This document shows positions 21,674 through 27,203 of a stretch of DNA of 27,203 bases, piece after piece (position 1 is the first letter of the stretch; each line of letters begins with the position of its first letter). The notes beneath the pieces were generated by a model. That model made no database searches and was not told where the DNA came from. It worked only from the letters and a program-made list of their open reading frames with translations. Location of the stretch: assembly GCA_964489405.1 (NCBI GenBank), contig CAZAYL010000013.1:1-27203 (forward strand), written 5' to 3'. The position numbers and the translations under genes are program-made. This DNA comes from CAKVOD01 sp964489405 (GTDB lineage: Bacteria > Bacillota > Clostridia > Christensenellales > UBA1242).

Positions 21674-23830
21674 ATGATTTTAGTAGTTATAGAAGGTATT
21701 GGTAAAAGAGAAACAGTAAATAAATATCTTGGTGCAGGTTACGAAGTTTTCGCATCAGGCGGACACGTCCGCGACCTACCCGAGCGCGGACTTGGCGTTG
21801 ATGTGAAAAATAATTTTGAATTGCAGTATAAAAATATTCCCGACAAAGAAAGAACAATCAAAGAATTGCTTTCCAAAGCAAAGAAAGCGGACGCAATTTT
21901 ACTTGCAACCGACCCTGACCGTGAAGGAGAAGCAATTTCGTGGCATTTAGCGTACATTTTAGGTCTTGACGTTAATTCATCTTGTCGAATTGAATTCAAC
22001 GAAATAACAAAGGACGCTATTTCTCACGCACTCGAAAATCCGCGTCCACTTGATTTAAAACTTGTCGATGCACAACAAGCGCGCAGAGTTTTGGATAGGT
22101 TAGTTGGTTACAAATTGTCGCCATTTCTATCACATAAAATTGCTCCCAAATTATCAGCGGGGCGTGTTCAATCAGTTACACTTAAATTAGTTACAGATAG
22201 AGAGCGTGAAATTTTGAATTTTAAACCCGAAGAATATTGGAATTTGACCGCAATAATGAAAAAGAAAGTTTGCGAAACTGATAATGAGATTGAATTCAAA
22301 GCAACATTTAATGGGGTCAACGATAAGAAAGTCAAAATTAAGAATGCCGAACAAATGCAAATATTGCGTGAACGACTTAAAGATAAAGAATATAAAGTTT
22401 ATAAAATTAAAAAAGGCGAAACCTTTACAGCCCCCAATCCTCCATATATCACAAGTTCAATGCAACAAGATGCATTGAATAAAATCGGTTTTAGTCTTAA
22501 AAAGACAACAAGTGTTGCACAAAAGCTATACGAGGGCGTCGACATTGTAGGAGAGGGCAAATCCGCACTCGTTACGTATATAAGAACGGATTCCACTCGC
22601 GTTGCGCCTCAAGCGCAAGCAAGCGCGAAAGAATTTATTCTTGCAAATTATGGAGCGGAATACTATCCAGCAAAACCAAATGTTTACAAGGCGAAGAAAG
22701 ACGCCCAAGACGCGCACGAAGCAATTCGTCCTGTTAATATCAATAGAACACCTGAGTCGCTGAAAGGGAAAATTGCTGACGATGAGTATAAATTGTATAA
22801 ATTAATATATGAGCGCTTTTTGGCGAGTCAAATGAGCAGTGCTAAATTTTATTCAGTGAGCGCCGATCTTGAAACTGTCGACACTGAAAAAAAATACCAG
22901 TTCAAAGCGACTGGTCGAACATTACTATTTTCAGGGTTTATGAAAGTATATAAAGCATACACCGAAGATGATGAAAAAGAGCAAGACAAAATGCCAAATC
23001 TCAACGAAAATGATTTGTGCCTTGCAATTTCTTATAAGGAAGAGCAGAAATTTACAAAACCACCTGCAAGATTTACTGAAGCAAGTTTAGTCAAAACAAT
23101 GGAAGAAAAAGGAATCGGGCGTCCCGCAACCTACACCCCAACAATTACTTTGCTTGCCTCTCGTTCTTACACTGAGAAAGATGGGAAATATTTGAAGCCA
23201 ACTGAACTTGGATTTAAAGTTACTGACCTGTTGACCAAATATTTTGAAAACATTATGGATATTTCATTTACTGCTGGGATGGAAACAAAACTCGATGAAG
23301 TCGCTGAAGGTCAACTTGATTGGAAAGCTGTAGTTGGAGAGTTTTGGGCAGACTTTGAAAAACAACTGGCAATAGCAGGGGAAAGTACAGAAACATACAA
23401 AGCGGAGCCAATTCCAACAAAAGAAGTATGTGACAGATGTGGTAGTCCAATGGTTATTCGAGAGGGGCGCTTTGGAAAATTTTTGTCTTGTTCAAGTTAT
23501 CCAACGTGTAAAAATATTCGCAAAGATATTCGCATAAGCGAAAATAATGAACTTATAAAGGTAGAGCCCAAACCCATACTTCCAACAAAAGAAATATGCG
23601 ACAAATGTGGTAGTCCAATGACAATTAAAGAAGGGCGTTTTGGGAAATTTCTTGCCTGTTCCAATTATCCGAAATGTAAGAATATCAAATCAATAGATAA
23701 AGTTGATTATGGGACTTGCCCAAAATGTGGGAAACCCCTTGCTAAGCGTATGAACAAAAATAGAAGATTTTTCTATGGTTGTACAGGTTATCCCGAATGC
23801 GACTTTTTGTCAAATAACCCACTCACCTAA
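21674..23830 (+). CDS. topA: DNA topoisomerase I, with three C-terminal zinc ribbons
   Basis: TopA relaxes negative supercoils by a type IA single-strand passage. The 718-residue protein has the Toprim domain with ATDPDREGE (78-86), gate domains with DAQQARRVLDRLVGYKLSP (132-150), and active-site Tyr302 in TYIRTDSTR. Three Cys4 zinc ribbons end the protein (about 586-613, 643-670, 682-711); the first two are near-duplicates sharing CGSPM, KEGRFGKFL or REGRFGKFL, and C-S-YP-CKN. The N-terminus reads VIEGIGKRETVNKYLG where most homologues have VVESPAKAKTI; the catalytic Glu (7) and the Lys (11) are kept while the SPA turn is changed to GIG. In other Firmicutes topA lies between dprA and trmFO-xerC-hslV; here trmFO and xerC are missing. 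Confidence 0.97.
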   Translation: MILVVIEGIGKRETVNKYLGAGYEVFASGGHVRDLPERGLGVDVKNNFELQYKNIPDKERTIKELLSKAKKADAILLATDPDREGEAISWHLAYILGLDVNSSCRIEFNEITKDAISHALENPRPLDLKLVDAQQARRVLDRLVGYKLSPFLSHKIAPKLSAGRVQSVTLKLVTDREREILNFKPEEYWNLTAIMKKKVCETDNEIEFKATFNGVNDKKVKIKNAEQMQILRERLKDKEYKVYKIKKGETFTAPNPPYITSSMQQDALNKIGFSLKKTTSVAQKLYEGVDIVGEGKSALVTYIRTDSTRVAPQAQASAKEFILANYGAEYYPAKPNVYKAKKDAQDAHEAIRPVNINRTPESLKGKIADDEYKLYKLIYERFLASQMSSAKFYSVSADLETVDTEKKYQFKATGRTLLFSGFMKVYKAYTEDDEKEQDKMPNLNENDLCLAISYKEEQKFTKPPARFTEASLVKTMEEKGIGRPATYTPTITLLASRSYTEKDGKYLKPTELGFKVTDLLTKYFENIMDISFTAGMETKLDEVAEGQLDWKAVVGEFWADFEKQLAIAGESTETYKAEPIPTKEVCDRCGSPMVIREGRFGKFLSCSSYPTCKNIRKDIRISENNELIKVEPKPILPTKEICDKCGSPMTIKEGRFGKFLACSNYPKCKNIKSIDKVDYGTCPKCGKPLAKRMNKNRRFFYGCTGYPECDFLSNNPLT

Positions 23831-23899
23831 TATTTTAATATCTAAAAAGATAAAGAATAAACACTAAAATAAAGACAATATTTATAATAAGGAGAAGAA

Positions 23900-24433
23900 A
23901 TGGAACAAATTCATAGTACAACAATAATCGCCGTCAAAAAGGATGGCAAAACAGCAATGGCGGGGGATGGCCAAGCAACAATAGAACACATCGTCGCGAA
24001 AGCACACGCAAAGAAAGTTCGTAGAATTTACAATGACCAAGTTATCGTTGGGTTTGCTGGCGGTGTTGCCGACGCGCTGACATTAATTGATAGATTCGAA
24101 AGTATGTTACAAAAATATTCAGGGAATCTTATGCGCAGTGCAGTTGAGCTTGCACAAACGTGGCGTAGAGATGAAGCAATGCGCAAATTAGAGGCACAAA
24201 TGATTGTCGCCGACAAAAACACAATGCTCCAAGTGACTGGAGCAGGCGAAGTCGTCGAACCTGATGATGGAATTTTGTCAATCGGGTCAGGCAGTGTGTA
24301 CGCACTTGCGGCGGCAAAAGCACTCACCGCACATACAAATATGACCGCGCGTGAAATTGCTGACAACGCAATTAATATTGCTGCCGATATTTGCATTTAC
24401 ACAAATCACAATATCACAATAGAGGAGGTCTAA
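23900..24433 (+). CDS. hslV: ATP-dependent protease proteolytic subunit HslV (ClpQ)
   Basis: HslV is the proteasome-like double-hexamer peptidase of the HslUV protease. The 177-residue protein starts MEQIHSTTIIAV. Thr7 is the expected nucleophile after removal of a six-residue propeptide, as in other Firmicutes rather than the single Met of E. coli. Family motifs are AGDGQAT (21-27), KKVRRIYN, GFAGGVADA, LAQTWRRDEAMRKLEAQM, IGSGSVYALAAAKAL and the ADICIYTNHNITIEE end. AAGGAG precedes the ATG. Only 3 nt separate its stop from hslU, and GAGGAGG, the ribosome site of hslU, is inside its last codons, so the subunits are translationally coupled. Confidence 0.98.
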   Translation: MEQIHSTTIIAVKKDGKTAMAGDGQATIEHIVAKAHAKKVRRIYNDQVIVGFAGGVADALTLIDRFESMLQKYSGNLMRSAVELAQTWRRDEAMRKLEAQMIVADKNTMLQVTGAGEVVEPDDGILSIGSGSVYALAAAKALTAHTNMTAREIADNAINIAADICIYTNHNITIEEV

Positions 24434-24436
24434 ATT

Positions 24437-25753
24437 ATGGAAATGTCGCCAAAAGAAATTGTCAAAGAACTTGATAAATACATTATTGGGCAAGAAAAAG
24501 CAAAGCGCGCTGTCGCAGTTGCGCTCAGAAATAGATATCGTCGCAGTCAACTATCCGAAGAAATGAAAGAGGACATAACCCCTAAGAATATCATACTGAA
24601 AGGGCCAACAGGCGTTGGGAAAACCGAGATTGCAAGACGCTTGGCAAAATTAGTTCACGCACCATTTGTTAAGGTGGAAGCAACGAAATTTACTGAAGTT
24701 GGATATGTCGGGCGCGATGTTGAAAGCATCATCCGCGACCTTGCTGAAACATCAATTCGACTCGTCAAAGAAGAAAAGTTTGAGGAAGTCAAAGAAAAAA
24801 CGTCCGTAATTGTCAACCAACAACTTGTGAAAATGATTTTTGACCAAAAAAATAAAGAAAAAGCAATTGAAGATGAAAATAAAGACAATGTCCGTTCACA
24901 AATTGAGAAAGATTTACTTGCAGGAAAACTCGACGATTTTGTAATAGACATTGAAATCGTTGAAGCACCAAAGCAAGTTGAAATAATGCCAGGTATGGGA
25001 GCAATGGACTTGGGCGATATTATGAGCGGAATTTTTCCACAAAGAAAGAAGCATAAGAAAATGCCAGTCAAAGTTGCACGCGACTATATGATGAATGAAG
25101 AATCTTCAAAGTTTATCGATATGGACACCGTCAAAGCTGAAGCAATTCGCCGTTGCGAACAAGACGGCATTGTGTTTATTGACGAAATTGACAAAGTAGC
25201 AGGTAAGGGTAATGGTAAAAATGGTCCCGATGTTTCGCGCGAAGGCGTTCAAAGAGACATTCTACCGATTGTTGAAGGTAGCGCAGTAACAACGAAGTAT
25301 GGAACAATCAAAACCGACTACATTTTGTTTATCGCGGCTGGGGCATTCCACACCGCAAAAATTGAAGATTTGATACCTGAATTATTAGGGCGTTTCCCAA
25401 TCCAAGTTGAATTGCAAAACCTAACAAAGGAAGATTTTGTCAATATTTTAACTAACACCAAAAATTCAATTACGCAACAGTATAGCGCGCTTTTGAAAGT
25501 CGACAACATAAATCTCGTGTTTGATAATAGCGCAATCGACGAAATAGCCGAAATATCTGTTCGTGAAAATGAAACGAGTGAAAATATCGGTGCGCGTCGT
25601 CTCCACACAATTATGGAAAATCTACTTGAGAGCATCTCTTTTCACGCCGACGGTTCTTTCCCAATGACAGACGTAAAAATCGACCGCGCATATGTTGATA
25701 ATGAACTAAAGTCAACACTTTCAAAATATGACTTGACAAAATATATATTGTAA
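24437..25753 (+). CDS. hslU: ATP-dependent protease ATPase subunit HslU (ClpY)
   Basis: HslU is the AAA+ unfoldase that feeds HslV. The 438-residue protein has Walker A GPTGVGKT (56-63), pore motif GYVGRD (89-94), an intermediate domain (about 105-225), Walker B IVFIDEID (245-252), sensor-2 GARRLHT (about 385-391) and the C-terminal YIL that inserts into HslV pockets. Residues 1-35 begin SPKEIVKELDKYIIGQEKAK, the family start. A second ATG two codons downstream is possible but spacing favours the first. No codY gene follows, unlike in Bacillus; trxA is next after 46 nt. Confidence 0.98.
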   Translation: MEMSPKEIVKELDKYIIGQEKAKRAVAVALRNRYRRSQLSEEMKEDITPKNIILKGPTGVGKTEIARRLAKLVHAPFVKVEATKFTEVGYVGRDVESIIRDLAETSIRLVKEEKFEEVKEKTSVIVNQQLVKMIFDQKNKEKAIEDENKDNVRSQIEKDLLAGKLDDFVIDIEIVEAPKQVEIMPGMGAMDLGDIMSGIFPQRKKHKKMPVKVARDYMMNEESSKFIDMDTVKAEAIRRCEQDGIVFIDEIDKVAGKGNGKNGPDVSREGVQRDILPIVEGSAVTTKYGTIKTDYILFIAAGAFHTAKIEDLIPELLGRFPIQVELQNLTKEDFVNILTNTKNSITQQYSALLKVDNINLVFDNSAIDEIAEISVRENETSENIGARRLHTIMENLLESISFHADGSFPMTDVKIDRAYVDNELKSTLSKYDLTKYIL

Positions 25754-25799
25754 TTTTTTGGAAAAAATGCATAGCAAAAAATGTTTAAAGGAGTAAATT

Positions 25800-26117
25800 A
25801 TGGAAATATTGCATCTCAATGAAAATTCATACAAAGAATTATTGCAAAAACAAGGCGTTGCTGTCGTGGATTTTTATGCAACGTGGTGTCCCCCATGCAA
25901 AATGCTTGCACCAATAATGGAAGAAATCGCCGAAGAAGCAGAAAATTATATAGTTGCAAAACTTGATATCGATGAAGCAATCAACGTTGCTAATGAACTT
26001 GGAGTTATGAGTATTCCAACCGTCATCATTTTCAAGGACGGACAAGAAATGGAAAGACTTATTGGTTTTCGTAATAAGGAAGAACTTTTGGAAAAAATCA
26101 ATAATATAGTTTGCTAA
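25800..26117 (+). CDS. trxA: Thioredoxin with WCPPC active site
   Basis: The 105-residue protein has the thioredoxin fold motifs FYATWCPPCK (25-34) and the cis-proline MSIPT (Pro73). The active site is Cys-Pro-Pro-Cys instead of the usual Cys-Gly-Pro-Cys, a change seen in some clostridial and thioredoxin-like proteins that should shift redox properties. An unpaired Cys105 is the last residue. There is no signal peptide or membrane anchor, so it should be a cytoplasmic disulfide reductase. AAAGGAG precedes the ATG. It probably shares transcription with hslVU, since no clear promoter or terminator was found in the 46-nt gap. Confidence 0.92.
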   Translation: MEILHLNENSYKELLQKQGVAVVDFYATWCPPCKMLAPIMEEIAEEAENYIVAKLDIDEAINVANELGVMSIPTVIIFKDGQEMERLIGFRNKEELLEKINNIVC

Positions 26118-26177
26118 TTGATGCGAATTAATTTATAATACAAAAAAAATATATTTATCAAAAATCTAAAAAAATCT

Positions 26178-26220
26178 ATTATACCCCCGCATAAATGTTG
26201 AAGTTATGCGGGGGTATAAT
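26178..26220. repeat. Perfect 16-bp inverted repeat with GC-rich core
   Basis: ATTATACCCCCGCATA (26178-26193) and TATGCGGGGGTATAAT (26205-26220) are exact reverse complements around an 11-nt loop. On plus no T-run follows. On minus the hairpin is followed by AGATTTTTTTAGATTTTT, the layout of a leftward terminator, although no minus-strand gene is visible to its right in this window. Confidence 0.85.
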
Positions 26221-26275
26221 AAATGAGATACACGTGGATGAGTATATGGAAAAGGGGCAAAAAATGGTAAAAAGC

Positions 26276-26335
26276 GACAAAAAAGAAAAGTTTTTTTAAA
26301 AAGTCGTTGACATTGGGGCGCGTATAGTATATACT
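26276..26335 (+). promoter_or_regulatory. rRNA operon promoter with AT-rich upstream element
   Basis: TTGACA (26307-26312), 17 bp, TATACT (26330-26335), preceded by A- and T-tracts (about 26279-26302) typical of UP elements. The predicted first transcribed base is G near 26342. Confidence 0.92.
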
Positions 26336-26341
26336 AATGAA

Positions 26342-26377
26342 GTCGCTAGCAAAGTAGGAGAAATCCTAGCTAGCGAC
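26342..26377 (+). ncRNA. 5'-terminal hairpin of the rRNA leader
   Basis: GTCGCTAGC (26342-26350) pairs with GCTAGCGAC (26369-26377). Inside, TAGGA (26355-26359) and TCCTA (26364-26368) pair around a GAAA tetraloop, with a four-base AAAG bulge on the 5' side only. The hairpin starts at the predicted first nucleotide of the transcript. It is a structured leader segment rather than an independent RNA gene. Confidence 0.75.
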
Positions 26378-26498
26378 AAGTACAATCAAAATTGAATATA
26401 TTTGTAAGGTTAGTATAAAAGAATAACTTGTCAAATTTTTTTGAACAAAAATACTACTACGAGAATAAAGAAGTTAGTATTCAAATGAGATAGAATTA

Positions 26499-27203
<705 letters not shown>

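Larger units (their letters stand above)
26118..26498. other. Intergenic region between trxA and 16S rRNA
   Basis: This stretch holds, in order: a perfect 16-bp inverted repeat (26178-26220), an AT-rich upstream element and rRNA promoter (26276-26335), a leader hairpin at the predicted transcript start (26342-26377) and about 120 nt of leader. No clear boxA-type antitermination sequence was recognised. A 15-codon frame (26223-26270) is noted but not accepted as a gene. Confidence 0.7.

Noticed and set aside
24028..24396. 122-codon minus-strand frame inside hslV
   Set aside because: Shadow of hslV; composition (Ala/Ser/Ile) is what the opposite strand of that gene would give.

Overview
The window looks like part of the chromosome of an uncultured low-GC Firmicute, probably class Clostridia. 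Support comes from AT-rich intergenic DNA, strong AGGAGG-type ribosome binding sites, consensus TTGACA/TATAAT promoters, the dprA-topA-hslV-hslU order (a Firmicutes hallmark) and a Firmicutes-like 16S rRNA 5' half at the right edge. The order or family cannot be fixed without a database search. The left edge lies in a GC-rich repeat-like island and the right edge is inside a 16S gene, as expected of a metagenomic contig that breaks at repeats.

Layout: (1) 1-545, a non-coding island of about 53% GC in its first 240 bases, with a 14-bp direct repeat, hairpins and remnants of an interspersed repeat. (2) 546-2950, a membrane-anchored protein of unknown function translationally coupled to the ribosome GTPase hflX, closed by a bidirectional terminator shared with a convergent Cys/Gly/Asn-rich membrane miniprotein (3150-3413, minus). 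(3) 3833-6970, a 1045-residue Ig-repeat surface protein with its own promoter and terminator. (4) 7102-8286, an S41-like peptidase. (5) 8385-13991, two tandem paralogous small proteins (predicted winged helix plus C-terminal membrane helix), then uvrB and uvrA. A bidirectional terminator separates uvrA from convergent polA (14057-16600, minus). (6) 17029-18663, two paralogous MORN_2/YwqK-like proteins, each with its own promoter. (7) 18902-21555, comM and dprA, natural-transformation genes. (8) 21674-26117, topA, hslV, hslU and a thioredoxin. (9) 26118-27203, a long perfect hairpin, a near-consensus rRNA promoter with an AT-rich upstream element, a leader whose 5' end is predicted to fold into a stable hairpin, and the first ~705 nt of 16S rRNA.

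The common thread is genome maintenance: nucleotide excision repair (UvrA, UvrB, with Pol I for gap filling), uptake and processing of transforming DNA (DprA, ComM), supercoiling (TopA), ribosome rescue (HflX) and protein quality control (HslUV, thioredoxin). The least explained parts are the paired membrane-anchored winged-helix candidates in the uvr operon, the Cys-rich miniprotein, the MORN_2 pair without a visible toxin, the repeat island, and the two strong hairpins flanking the rRNA promoter. No CRISPR array, transposase, phage gene or tRNA was seen. All assignments are by reading the sequence; no search was run.
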